Shown here: piece by piece, positions 32,960 through 43,576 of the stretch
How positions within the stretch are numbered: position 1 is the first letter of the stretch
Layout of the letters: every line of letters begins with the position of its first letter
Source of the DNA: Gerris lacustris
Lineage: Eukaryota; Arthropoda; Insecta; Hemiptera; Gerridae
Assembly (NCBI GenBank): GCA_951217055.1
Contig: OX578286.1
Location: forward strand, 2,115,508 to 2,179,507
DNA: 64,000 nt
Reading direction: 5' to 3'
The notes under the pieces: model-generated
Database searches by the model: none
Seen by the model: the letters and a program-made list of their open reading frames with translations, nothing else
What the model was told of the DNA's origin: nothing
Program-made: the position numbers and the translations under genes

Positions 32960-34317
32960 TTAATAAATTGAAAACCGTAGTAGTTGTTAAAATAATGTAT
33001 GTTCAATACAAATAGCGTGATTTTAATTCACTCAAATAGTATTTCATTCATGAATGGAAATTCTTTAATGAATAGAATTAGAATGAATGGGTTGTTAGTG
33101 GTGGTTTCAAGTAAAGTGAAATCCATTGTAGTGTGAGTAAGGTCCAGTTTACGGGATCACGGTAAGAGATATTTTACAACTGTGGTTGTGCTAAGGGGGA
33201 AGGTTCGACCACACCCCCCTAGACCCAAACCATTCAATTCCACGCTTTGCAAATATATTCTATGAAATATTCTTTATCTACTTCAACAGCAAAATGAGGC
33301 ATTATTGAACTGATTTCGGGCAGAGAAATGTGATTTTACTGCCTAGGCGGTAAAATGAGGAACAATTTTGATGCCTAGGCAGCAAAATTTGTATTGTTAT
33401 ATTGTTGGCAATAACAGTTTACAAAAAGAAGTACCTTAAAAGCTGTTCGAAATAAGATTTTTAACTACCTGGGTCAGAAATGTCATAAATGTTTACAAGG
33501 GTAAATTAAAAACAAATGTAGAAAAAATAAGAAAGAGTTCTAAAAGCACTGAGAGGGACAAAAGCCTGGTCATTTACAGAAAATAAAATCCAACAGAGTA
33601 GAGAGTAAAAATCTAAATTCTATTTGCTAGAATGGGTTTTAACAGTAGAGGTTTCCAGACAGTGTTGCCCATTTTTATTATCTTTGAAAGTTGAGAACAG
33701 GATCTTTGTCTAGACGTTTAAATTCACTTTAAGTACTTTGAAGATTGTGGGACCCCCCTCAAGCCAAGAAACATTAGCGACAACACTGCTTCTACATTTT
33801 ATCTACTCTCCCCCACCACGTTTTCTCTCTAGACTTAAAAACCCGCCAGTTTTCTTCAGTAATTCACAGAAATAGTACGAGAATTGAAAATAACAAAATA
33901 ATATTTCAAATTTTTAATTTATTTAATTTATTTAATAACTTTTTTGTGTCATTCGAATTAAAATATGATTTGTTGTTATAAAAATATCAATAATTATTCT
34001 ATTCATACGTAACATATAATAATTTGCATTCTTTTATGTATTTATTTATAAGTTATAACCATCACTGATGATAAAAACTTAAATTTCAAATATTTAAGTT
34101 GTGCAAAAAACTGTTAATGTTTGTTATTACATGTTTACATGCTATGTTACCATATGATCATGTAAATTATACCAAAAAAATATTAGCATTCTTTTGGTAC
34201 TTTGTTGTTTCTATTATGTTCCATCAATACATCTTTAAGTTTACACATCTTGATGTGATCATATCAGTGTGAGAAATATCTATAACCTCTCTTGGTAATT
34301 TGGATCTTTTGTGCATG
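32960..34317. other. No gene recognised
   Basis: Two TGCCTAGGC boxes lie near 33342 and 33372, and a GATCTTTGTCTAGACG patch near 33700. The rest is AT-rich without visible repeat matches or believable coding frames. Confidence 0.35.
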
Positions 34318-34720
34318 TTCGCTTTTGCTTCCAAGCTTACCGAGGGTAAGTAGTAGTAGTAGTCTAGTACTTTCTACTAGAACGGGTAGGACGAACCACT
34401 TGTTCGAACCTTGCAATTAGGCCATCACTTAGGCTCTTTTTACGCCCCGCGGTAGAGAGTTCCAGCCACTTCACGCATCATACATCTGTACATAGTACCG
34501 CCGAAGCGAGTATGATGTGATCAATAGTGAGCCATATAAATCAGAGCGTCACGGCAAGGAATCGAACCCCGTCTCGTTCCACTCATGATTCAGTGATGGC
34601 CGAGCAGACGTAGTTTAACCCACACGGCCACGCTGGCTCTCCTTACCGAGGGTAAAGGAAGCTATGTGATCCTTCTGAAGGAACGAAACATTTTTATGTC
34701 TCCGATTTAAAAAAGAAACG
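34318..34720 (+). repeat. Z-family fragment split by SINE-B
   Basis: GCTTCCAAGCTTACCGAGGG at the left and TTACCGAGGGTAAAGGAAGC at the right are the hairpin tip of a Z element. The SINE-B occupies the middle. The Z copy ends soon after ATGTCTCCGATTT. Confidence 0.75.
34350..34641 (-). mobile_element. SINE-B, full copy with target duplication
   Basis: CTTACCGAGGGTAA flanks both sides (34336-34349 and 34642-34655). On the minus strand the head has an A-box-like TGGCCGTGTGGG and a perfect B box GGTTCGATTCC about 50 nt later, a spacing that suggests a long-variable-arm (Leu/Ser-like) tRNA origin. The body contains TATATGGCTCACTATTGATC and AGTGGCTGGAACTCTC, and the 3' tail is (TAC)n. Confidence 0.85.
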
Positions 34721-34734
34721 GATAATTTGCAAAT

Positions 34735-35290
34735 ATCCCAAATTTACCCCCCTCCTAAATAAAAATATGACAAAACTTTACATAACAACAATTACTGTAC
34801 TCTTAAAGAGCTTTTTAACGATATGCATCATGAAGGGTATTCATTACTTTGACCCCCGTATTGATTACTTGTACCCATGTGTACCAAATTTAAATTTCGA
34901 AAATTCATGTAGACCTTGATTTTCCCCTTGCTTTTAAGGTCAAGTGTGCAAATTTTCATCGAAATCGGACTAAAACTGTTGATTTGTATAAAGAACATAC
35001 ACACATATGTTGATTTTTAGATAATATATATTTTTTCATTTTACCCCCCTAAATGTACATAACAACAATTACTTTTCTCTTAAAGAGCTTTTCAACGATA
35101 TGCATCATGAAGGGTATTCATTACTTGTACACCGAACCCCTGTGTACAAAAATTTAAATTTCGAAAATTCATGTAGACACTGATTTTCCCCTTGCTTTGA
35201 AGGTTAATTGTGCGAATTTTCATCGAGATCGGACTATAACTGTTGATTTGTATAAAAATCATACACACATTATACGTTGAATTTTATGTA
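34735..35290 (+). repeat. P-family repeat, two tandem units
   Basis: Two units of about 290 bp share CATAACAACAATTACT, GAGCTTT(T/C)...AACGATATGCATC, AATTCATGTAGAC, TTTTCCCCTTGCTTT and ACTGTTGATTTGTATAAA. They extend the shorter P units found elsewhere. Confidence 0.75.
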
Positions 35291-35306
35291 TATGTAGATA
35301 TTAATG

Positions 35307-35327
35307 CAGGCACGCTACGCTCGCCTG
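35307..35327 (-). repeat. Solo CAGGC-loop-GCCTG box
   Basis: CAGGC and GCCTG flank an 11-nt centre that reads GAGCGTAGCGT on the minus strand. It is the same box as in the 7.1-8.3 kb array, isolated here. Confidence 0.75.
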
Positions 35328-35356
35328 TTTTTAAAGAATTTGTACATAATCTTACG

Positions 35357-35403
35357 AAAGTTAAAACATAGACCGAGCTTCACTCGGTCTATGTTTTAAC
35401 TTT
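35357..35403. repeat. Perfect 21-bp hairpin
   Basis: AAAGTTAAAACATAG plus ACCGAG pairs exactly with its complement across a CTTCA loop. On the minus strand the tip reads ACCGAGTGAAGCTCGGT, a variant of the GAGCGAAGCGA apex. Confidence 0.9.
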
Positions 35404-35439
35404 TTTGTTCCCCAGTCTTCCCCAGGTATTAGACCGATT

Positions 35440-35860
35440 TGCATTTCGTCTGTAAATGTTTGTTACGCGCTTACGGCTAAACGCTTTATTAGATTTTCTT
35501 CAAATTTGGCTTAGATGTTCTTTAAAGTCATAGAAAACAACGTATGAGTTTTATATTTAATGAATTTAATTTTTAAATTTTTAAAAAAATAAAACAAAAA
35601 AGGTTTTTTCTAATTTCATTTTTGTTTATATGGAAATTTGGCATGAATGTTACTTCAAGTTGGGAAAATAAATATATATAAACAATATATATATAATAAA
35701 AAATTGTTATTAATTTAAAAGAAATGTTATTTAGACTTTTTTTTTCAAAAAAAAGAAAAAATGTTTTTATTTTTTCTTGAAATTTGGAATAAATGTTCCT
35801 TTAAGACATTAAAATCGATGTATATGGTTTATTTGTTTAAAAAATGTTTAGAATTACTAT
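35440..35860 (+). repeat. Degraded tandem units with TTTCTTCAAATTTGG
   Basis: Three loose units share a (T)TTTTCTTGAAATTTGG-type block followed by GAATGTT(C/A)(C)TTTAA. They are AT-rich and non-coding. Confidence 0.4.
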
Positions 35861-35861
35861 A

Positions 35862-36345
35862 AAAATAACCTTCCATGCAGGGAATCGAACCCTCTCACTG
35901 TCCGCGTTTAAAATTATTTTCTTTGGAGCTAGATTTTTCCCGGGAAAACTACTTATACCGTTAAATTCGTATTTAAATAGACTACATATTAAAGAAAATT
36001 AATTAAAAATCGTCGGAAAATAATGTTTTTTTCAGAGTTTTTGAGGGGGAGTGCGCTCAAATTTATTGCTTAAATTAATTTCTCGGGTTCTCATTTATCC
36101 TCTAAGTAATTGAAATCGATTTTTATAGTTTATTTTCGAATTAAAATTTTACAAATACCATAAAAATAACTTCGCCCCAGCGGGGAATCGAACCCCACCT
36201 CTCACTGTCCGTGATTAAAATTATTTTCACAGAAACTAGATTTTTCTCGGGAAATCGAGTTATACCTTAGATTTATTATTAGATTATTATTTAGAGTTAT
36301 TATTAGATTCGTATTTAAATAGACCCTCTGTAACGTTTAAATTTA
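35862..36345 (-). repeat. R-family repeat, two partial copies
   Basis: Two copies in tandem (about 35862-36090 and 36110-36345) each carry GGGAATCGAACCC on the plus strand, that is, the B-box-like sequence inverted, followed by TAGATTTTTCCCGGGAAAAC-type sequence. Both stop early in the middle block. Confidence 0.7.
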
Positions 36346-37360
36346 TTTCTAATTTTCGTGAGGTCTACTGCTCACAGAACTACTATAGTTTAATATAATA
36401 TTAATGCATGCTCAATGGCAGGGCAACAAACATATCGATAGTTATTCGAGTGACACAAATAGAATATTCTACAGTGATGCCTTAGTTCGAAACCTGGTTA
36501 TGGATCGACTTTCCGGGGGAAAATCGATTAAAAAAAAGTCGATATTTTAATTTGCAGTAAGAACATAAAAGGTTAGGAACTTTTACTTCCAGCTTTTAAC
36601 TTTTTTTTTCCAGGCTTAATAGGATGGTATTGAATTGGAAAAAAGTTAGGTCTCTTTCCTCTGTACACGTTCACTTGCACAAAAACCCTCTCTTTTCCCT
36701 AAACCTTGGCAGTAAAAATTCTCATTTGTAAAAGGGGCAGATTCTAGTAGAGGGGTAAGGGGGAGAAGAGACAGCCCTATTGTCTTGACTGAAATAGAAT
36801 AGGGAGGGGGCGGCGTCGAAATCGAATTCAGCCCCAAATAGAATTGAATTTGGTCCAGGGGGGAGGAGTAGAAATTAGTGTAGGAAAGGTTGGTTTCCCT
36901 CCAATTTCTATAGAGGCTTTTCTGGTTACAGGCCGACCCCCCCCCCCCCCCCCTCCCCCCCCCGTCCTACCCACTCAAATTTAATAAAATACCTACCACT
37001 TAAAACGAGTCCTCTCTTCCAGAACTTAGTATCATTCTCGACTAGAGAGAAGGACTTAAAAACATTATACCTATGTATATATGTGTATATTTATATATAT
37101 TTGAATATAGGGTATAACTTTAAAAAAAAAATTGAATGATTTAATTATCAAGGTAAGAAAAGTTGGAAAAAAGAGTTAGTAAAGGGTGAATATGTTGCAT
37201 TTTAGTTTTCCGGCTCAGACAAGTGGAAATCCTGGGAAAATTCTTATGTACTGCAGCTTTACTTGACACTATAATTATACCTGTGTGCAAATACAGTTAT
37301 TGTTAAATTCTCAGGAACTAGATTTTTTCCGGAAAAACGAATAATATGGTAAGATTTACC
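36346..37360. other. No gene recognised; C-rich runs
   Basis: A long C run with one T occurs at about 36939-36963. The 63-codon frame on the minus strand at 36646-36837 has low-complexity proline runs and no family features. Confidence 0.35.
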
Positions 37361-37362
37361 AT

Positions 37363-37597
37363 ATTTAACCATCTCAAACCAACACTAACCACCTATAACA
37401 CCCTCTAAACAACTCTAACCGCCTCTAACCACCTCTAACCATCTCTAACCACCTCTAACAACTTCTAACTACCTTTAACAACCTCTAACAAGCTTTAAAC
37501 AACTCTAACCACCTTGAACACCCTCTAAACTCCTCTAACCACCTCTATCCACTTATAACCACCTCTAACCACCTCTAACCACCTCTAACCACCGAAA
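37363..37597 (-). repeat. K array (TTAGAGGTGG)n
   Basis: About 23 decamers of the CCACCTCTAA type on the plus strand, with many AACAACTCTA-like variants. Confidence 0.93.
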
Positions 37598-38134
<537 letters not shown>

Positions 38135-38254
38135 GCTTTCACCCCGCGCTCTGCGTGGGGATCATGCTAGATATTAGTGGCTATGTCTCCTATTGACAAT
38201 TATTAATTAAATAAAATGCCTAAATAGTTTTTTCAGTGTAAATATTTAATAACT

Positions 38255-38815
38255 CTGGTTTTAGAAATAGACTGCCAATTGGTGTGGCACATAGCTTCCT
38301 CGCACCCTATCCACTAATTGTTTCCCCTGGTTTTATTTTAATCTGTCAAAATATTTGATTTATTACATGAATTGAAGTACCAATTTAGCAAAAGTTAAAG
38401 AGCAAAGACGGTTTAAATTGATCTGGGGCTATGTGAGGGTTACTTTCGATAAACTATAAAAGTTTCATACAAATCAGATAAGTACTTTTGAAGATATAGG
38501 TGTAAATAAATGTATATGTTTGTGTGCATGTAGAAGAGAATCAAATGAGTGCAAAAGGTTGAAACTTATATGGGACCAACCATAAGCTAATTATGACATA
38601 CCAAACAAATTTTATTAAAATCTGACGTGTAGTTTTTAAGATATGTTGGTTCGCAAAAATTGAGTGACAGACCGACATACAGACTCACAGACCGACACGG
38701 AACTAAAAATGCCTGAAACGGATTCTGTCTTGGAATTTTTGAAGTAGCAGACATAAAATATTATTGTTCTTCAGAACGATCACATTAGCTTATCGAAGGC
38801 TCGGAAGCTAAAAAA
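38255..38815 (-). repeat. Z-family repeat, near full copy
   Basis: The copy begins near ATAGACTGCCAATTGGTGTG and CACATAGCTTCCTCGC and ends in the tip GCTTATCGAAGGCTCGGAAGC. The same order is seen at 47.04-47.6 kb and, inverted, at 49.0-49.6 kb. Confidence 0.8.
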
Positions 38816-38894
38816 AAAAATAGGAATCTGCAAATTTAAAATAAATAGTCCCCAGGCCACCATAAGAAGTGAGTGATTGATAAAGTTTTCTTAC

Positions 38895-38996
38895 CTTATG
38901 GAATCGCTTATTTATGCCTTGTCCACCGATGAATTGGGTATATGGCAACTGGGCGCTGGGACATTTCTTTTTTGTTGACATGCCAAACTTGCCCTT
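38895..38996 (-). CDS. Exon-like segment, left arm (product unknown)
   Basis: On the minus strand a 102-nt segment lies between an acceptor (TTCCCGCAG type, AG at 38997-38998) and a donor (GTAAGAAAAC, starting at 38894). It encodes 34 residues, KGKFGMSTKKKCPSAQ then LPYTQFIGGQGINKRFHK. Only this frame is open across the segment in the right-hand copy, which argues for real coding origin. Compared with that copy it changes W to C and N to S. I do not recognise the protein: it is basic and lacks membrane or signal features. It could be one internal exon of a host gene or of a transposon gene. On its own it cannot be a gene. Confidence 0.5.
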
Positions 38997-39259
38997 CTGC
39001 GGGAATATTGAAAAGAGATAGATAAAGTTTTGATTTTCACAGGATCGTTTAATTAAATTATTAGTGGTAAAGGTGGCCACCTATAAGAGTGGGCCGTTTG
39101 GGGTGTCCACCGCCCCAAACATATCGCTCTGCGGGGACGTTGAAAAGAAAACTGCCCACTCATATCGGTGGCCACCTTTACCACTGTTTTTTAAATAATT
39201 TAATTAAACGATCCTGTGAAAATCAAAACTTTATCTATCTGTTTTCAATGTTCCCGCAG

Positions 39260-39361
39260 AAGGGCAAGTTTGGCATGTCAACAAAAAAGAAATGGCCCAA
39301 CGCCCAGTTGCCATATACCCAATTCATCGGTGGACAAGGCATAAATAAGCGATTCCATAAG
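39260..39361 (+). CDS. Exon-like segment, right arm (product unknown)
   Basis: This is the mirror partner of the left-arm segment: 102 nt between an acceptor (GTTCCCGCAG, AG at 39258-39259) and a consensus donor GTAAGA at 39362. It reads KGKFGMSTKKKWPNAQ then LPYTQFIGGQGINKRFHK. The other two forward frames contain stops. Retention of frame, length and both splice signals in two arms suggests that it was functional when duplicated. The centre of the palindrome holds another acceptor-like TCCCCGCAG on the minus strand followed by a different short sequence, so more than one exon may have been caught. The family is unknown to me. Confidence 0.55.
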
Positions 39362-39468
39362 GTAAGAAAACTTTATCAATCAGCGACTCACTTCTTATGG
39401 TGGCCTGTGGACTAAAATAAATAATACCAAGAATAATTTTGATTGTTTGTATGTAGTGGATATTGAAT

Positions 39469-40198
39469 GGACCTTTAACCACCTCTAACCACCTCCAACC
39501 ACCTCTATCCACCTCTAACCACCTCCAACAACCTCTATCCACCTCTAACCACCTCCAACCACCTCTATCCACCTCTAACCACCTCCAACCACCTCTATCC
39601 ACCTCTATCCACCTCTAACCACCTCCAACAACCTCTATCCACCTCCAACAACCTCTATCCACCTCTAACCACCTCCAACCACCTCTATCCACCTCTAACC
39701 ACCTCCAACCACCTCTATCCACCTCTATCCACCTCTAACCACCTCCAACAACCTCTATCCACCTCTAACCACCTCCAACCACCTCTATCCACCTCTAACC
39801 ACCTCCAACCACCTCTATCCACCTCTAACCACCTCCAACAACCTCTATCCACCTCTAACCACCTCCAACAACCTCTATCCACCTCTAACCACCTCCAACC
39901 ACCTCTAACCACCTCCAACAACCTCTATCCACCTCTAACCACCTCCAACCACCTCTATCCACCTCTAACCACCTCCAACCACCTCTATCCACCTCTAACC
40001 ACCTCCAACAACCTCTATCCACCTCTAACCACCTCCAACAACCTCTATCCACCTCTAACCACCTCCAACCACCTCTATCCACCTCTAACCACCTCCAACA
40101 ACCTCTATCCACCTCTAACCACCTCCAACAACCTCTATCCACCTCTAACCACCTCCAACCACCTCTAACCACCTCTAACTACCTCTAACCACCTCTAA
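39469..40198 (-). repeat. K array with 30-bp higher-order unit
   Basis: About 73 decamers run without a break. The order CACCTCTATC, CACCTCTAAC, CACCTCCAAC forms a 30-bp higher-order unit, so minus-strand frames read a 10-residue WLEVDRGGWR-like repeat by chance. A flanking stretch with GATTGTTTGTATGT and GTGGATATTGAATGG occurs on both sides as a direct repeat of about 60 bp. Confidence 0.95.
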
Positions 40199-40846
40199 AA
40201 AAATGGAATCTGCAAATTAAAAATAAATTAATAACACTAAGAACAATGAAGATTGTTTGTATGTATAGTGGATATTGAATGGGTAAAGACTGACTTCAAA
40301 TTATATTTTCTAACTTGTTTTCTTGTCTTCAACTACATTATTCTTATTTGAATTATAAGAATACCAAACGTATAGAGAATATTATATCATTTTCAGTAGA
40401 AAATTGAATTGCGATAAAATTTTGATTTATTGGAATTGCAAATCAAACAATAAGATGTTGCCTCTCTTAATAAATGAGCAACTGGATTTATGCTTGTAAC
40501 AAAATTTCCAATAAAGTTGTACGATATTTATCTTAATTCTAAAACAACTCCCACTTTCTTCTAACCCTACTAACTGCAACTTTTCAAGCACAATATCTCT
40601 TATGTTTTATTTATTTTTTTTTTTTTTGTCTCCCCCCCCCCTGCTCGATAATGAATATTTTATTGAACTATATGCACAGAGGGGAACTAGAAAAAAGAAA
40701 AAAAAACAAAGATTGAATATTAATTTAAAAGAAAAAAACTGAAGTAGAAGCAATATTTATTAGGGAAGAATGAAGTTGGGGGGAATAAAACTCAAAATTA
40801 TAGCAATAATAGTTGAAAAAAAAACATTTTCGAACTTTTTCTATTA

Positions 40847-40847
<1 letters not shown>
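40199..40847. other. AT-rich stretch, nothing firm
   Basis: Apart from the direct repeat bordering the K array (40205-40281) and a C run near 40633, nothing is recognised. Confidence 0.4.

Positions 40848-40934
<87 letters not shown>
40848..40934. repeat. (TA)n array
   Basis: A pure TA run of about 87 bp. Confidence 0.97.
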
Positions 40935-40937
<3 letters not shown>

Positions 40938-41217
40938 GAGGTTTTTAAGAGGGTTGAAGTGGGACCCCAAAATTAATAATATTCTTTAACTTGTCCCTCT
41001 CTTCCTCTTCTTCAATTCTATAGTACGACTTGATCCCCTCCTTTTTTTTTAGCTTATTTTTTATATTGACCCTTAAGAATAGTAGAGAAAGGAGTACTTC
41101 AATAATTGTATTGAAGTATTCTATATTTTTTGAAAAGTCAAATAAAGGCATTAGAAAAAAAAGTTGCCTTATTATTTTATATGAAGTATAATCTGTACAA
41201 TTAATCCTGTAGCTTTA

Positions 41218-41430
41218 TTTAACCCTAGAACGCCTTATTGGGGTCCCACAGACCCCATACAAACTAAAATTAAGTTTATTTTTTATTTGTATTTCTCTAA
41301 ACCTAGACTCCCTTCTAATCTACTTTTGAACCTTTCTGTGTTTATACTGATAACAATATCTATGTTATTAGTTTCAGTTTTCTTTCAGTATTCATTAGAA
41401 TTAAGAGTTGGGGTCCCATAGACCCCTGTG
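41218..41430 (+). mobile_element. piggyBac-like end fragment
   Basis: TTAACCCTAGAACGCC matches the TTAA target plus the CCCTAGAA start seen in piggyBac-group elements. GGGGTCCCACAGACCCC follows as a small palindrome, and a related GGGGTCCCATAGACCCC lies at 41411-41427, and another at 42763. A matching TTAA right end was not found, so the extent is uncertain. Confidence 0.45.
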
Positions 41431-41451
41431 TGGTATTTACATAATTGTTTT

Positions 41452-41497
41452 AGAAGCGAGCGTAGCGAGCTTCCTACATTCAACGAAATATGCTCCG

Positions 41498-41537
<40 letters not shown>

Positions 41538-42237
41538 AGTAACGTTCACGCGTGTGACGATAACTTGAGTAAAGGTTGACCGATTTAGTTGAAATTTGGT
41601 ATACATGTTCCTCTTACTAATACTCAGGCTAAGTTCGTTGGACAACGTGATCCGTCCAAGAGTTCGCGCGCAACGCTCGCGTAAACGAGTGGTACAAAAA
41701 TTAAATTGGAATTTCAGGACGGGAAAAGATTCTATCATCATCTATTCGATGAGACGAACATTTTTTTCAAATAACATTTTTTACTAAAACCAACAGCGAC
41801 ACCGCTATGACTTAATAAAGATCGCTAAAACTATTAAAGCGGACCTAAACGTTTATAATAGAGAAAACAACCTTTTTACCGATATCTTACGTTCTAACGA
41901 AACGATTTTAATAAAACTTCATATACACCATCTAATGCACAATTGAAACAGGTATGCAAAATTTCAACTTGATACAAGCAAAATTCTTTGCGTAGTGACG
42001 AGATACATTTATAATAATTGTTTAAAAGCTACCGCGGGTGGTGAAGATTGTTATAGTGGTATAGTGTATAGGTTTGTTTAGGAAGTAAAGTTTTATACCG
42101 AGTACCCCCACTCTTCGCTACACTACCCTCTTCCACTTATCTTCAACTATGACATTCATCATGATTAATAAATTTCAATATTCAGTATTTCATTGCAATA
42201 CGCTCGCTTCAATGATAGAGCCACGCGATGCCTAGTA
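41452..42237 (+). repeat. W-family repeat, copy 2
   Basis: It starts with GAAGC-GAGCGTAGCGA-GCTTC at 41453-41473, followed by about nine CTGT units, and runs to GATAGAGCCACGCGATGCCT. The copy at 32.15-32.94 kb matches it inverted. Frames on both strands are not conserved between the copies. Confidence 0.8.
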
Positions 42238-43097
42238 TATACCACTGTTAACTGACTTATTTTTTTATTGTATTAAAAAAGTTATTTTATATTTTTTTTG
42301 GGCTGCTAAAATGTTTAAGACTGTCTAGAGTTCCAAAATAAAACGTTTATTACTATTAGTAGACGTATATAACTTCATTTAAGTTGAAGGTTTAGTGGAT
42401 CACAGTAAGGCAATCAATTTAAGGCCAAAAATGCTTAACTTTGACAGAGTAGGTATGTAAGAAAATCTATAATTTTTACTACAATTTTTGTTCCTGTTTT
42501 CTGTAAAACAACTCTTAATATATATAAATAAAAAAATATTAACCCAATTTAACGAACACAAAATTTTATATATATTTCTTTTTAAAGTACAATTTTTTCT
42601 AAAAAAACGTTTGATGAAAATATGTATACAATTTAATTTTAAAATCCTTATTTGTTTTGATCAAAATTAAATGGTATTTTTAGTATGACAAATTATATTT
42701 ACAAAAATATATAAATAATTGAAAAATAAAATGTTTAATTAATTAATTTCATTAATTAATTGGGGTCTCGCTGACCCCTGTGTGGAGTTTACGTAAAAAA
42801 AAAAATGTGTGGGTTGTTTTAGGGTGAAGCACGAAAAAACGCTAGAGACTGCGATTATGACTATTCCAGAAGAAGGTATCTGTAATCGCTCAGCGATCGA
42901 CTCTCTAGCACTCTAGCGACTATCGCTTCAGGAAAACCAGCAAATTCAGAATGAGAAGTCCTTCACGAGCAACTTCCTTCACGAGTAGTCACTGAGCAAC
43001 TCTCTTGAGTTGCGTCTAGTAAAACGTATGTTTATAGCAATAAGATGAGAAAGAAAAACCTAAAATGAAATTGTATAACTGAGAGTTAGTTTTAAAG
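42238..43097. other. AT-rich stretch with small inverted repeats
   Basis: A GGGGTCTCGCTGACCCC palindrome lies at 42763. At 42835-42925, CGCTAGAG and GCGATTA are paired with inverted matches (TAATCGC and CTCTAGCG), forming an imperfect palindrome. No gene is recognised. Confidence 0.4.
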
Positions 43098-43493
43098 AAG
43101 GTGCGTGGAGAAATGAAATTGAACCATCTACAATTTTATTTCTCCATATGAACGAATGGCACGCGAACAATCTAACTAAAAGTCTTTATTCAATTTAGAT
43201 GAAGCAATCAGATTGAACCATCAATGGAGGGGGGGGGACCAGAAAAAATAGCTAAAACCATAAACATAACCTTTGCAGCTGAAACCTTCCATTTCATCAA
43301 AATGAAAGCAAGATGTTTGCACAGCTCAATTTGTTCTTACCATAGAGTCATTCAATCAGATTGCTTATAAACTAGTTCAACTTCTTTTCCATCAGCATTT
43401 CAGATGTTCAATTTCATTGAATTGGTGATTACATGTTTCAATTTCCTTGTTTCAATCTTATGGGGCAATGAAATTGAACCGTCTAAATTCTAA
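43098..43493. mobile_element. Possible TIR element
   Basis: AAGGTGCGT at the left and ATGCACCTT at the right are near-inverse, while GAAATTGAACC(A/G)TCTA occurs near both ends in direct orientation. No target duplication was found, so this is tentative. Confidence 0.35.
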
Positions 43494-43576
43494 ATGCACC
43501 TTAATATGGCTTCCACAAATGATGTTAGGTTTATCGTGAAATTTTAACATTCCTTTCTCTTAGAAACTAGGAGACT

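Larger units (their letters stand above)
38846..39414. mobile_element. 569-bp palindrome with duplicated exon-like segments
   Basis: Two arms of about 250 bp are close inverted copies, starting TAGTCCCCAGGCCACC and ending GGCCTGTGGACTA. The outer TAGTCC/GGACTA is shared with FB-1 foldbacks, and AAA flanks both ends. Each arm holds the same 102-nt exon-like frame with intact splice sites. The centre has a further small hairpin, GTTTGGGG...CCCCAAAC. I infer a foldback element carrying host gene sequence. Confidence 0.75.

Noticed and set aside
39715..40172. Tryptophan-rich repeat protein (WLEVDRGG type)
   Set aside because: Translation of the K array; the 30-bp unit keeps the frame open by chance.
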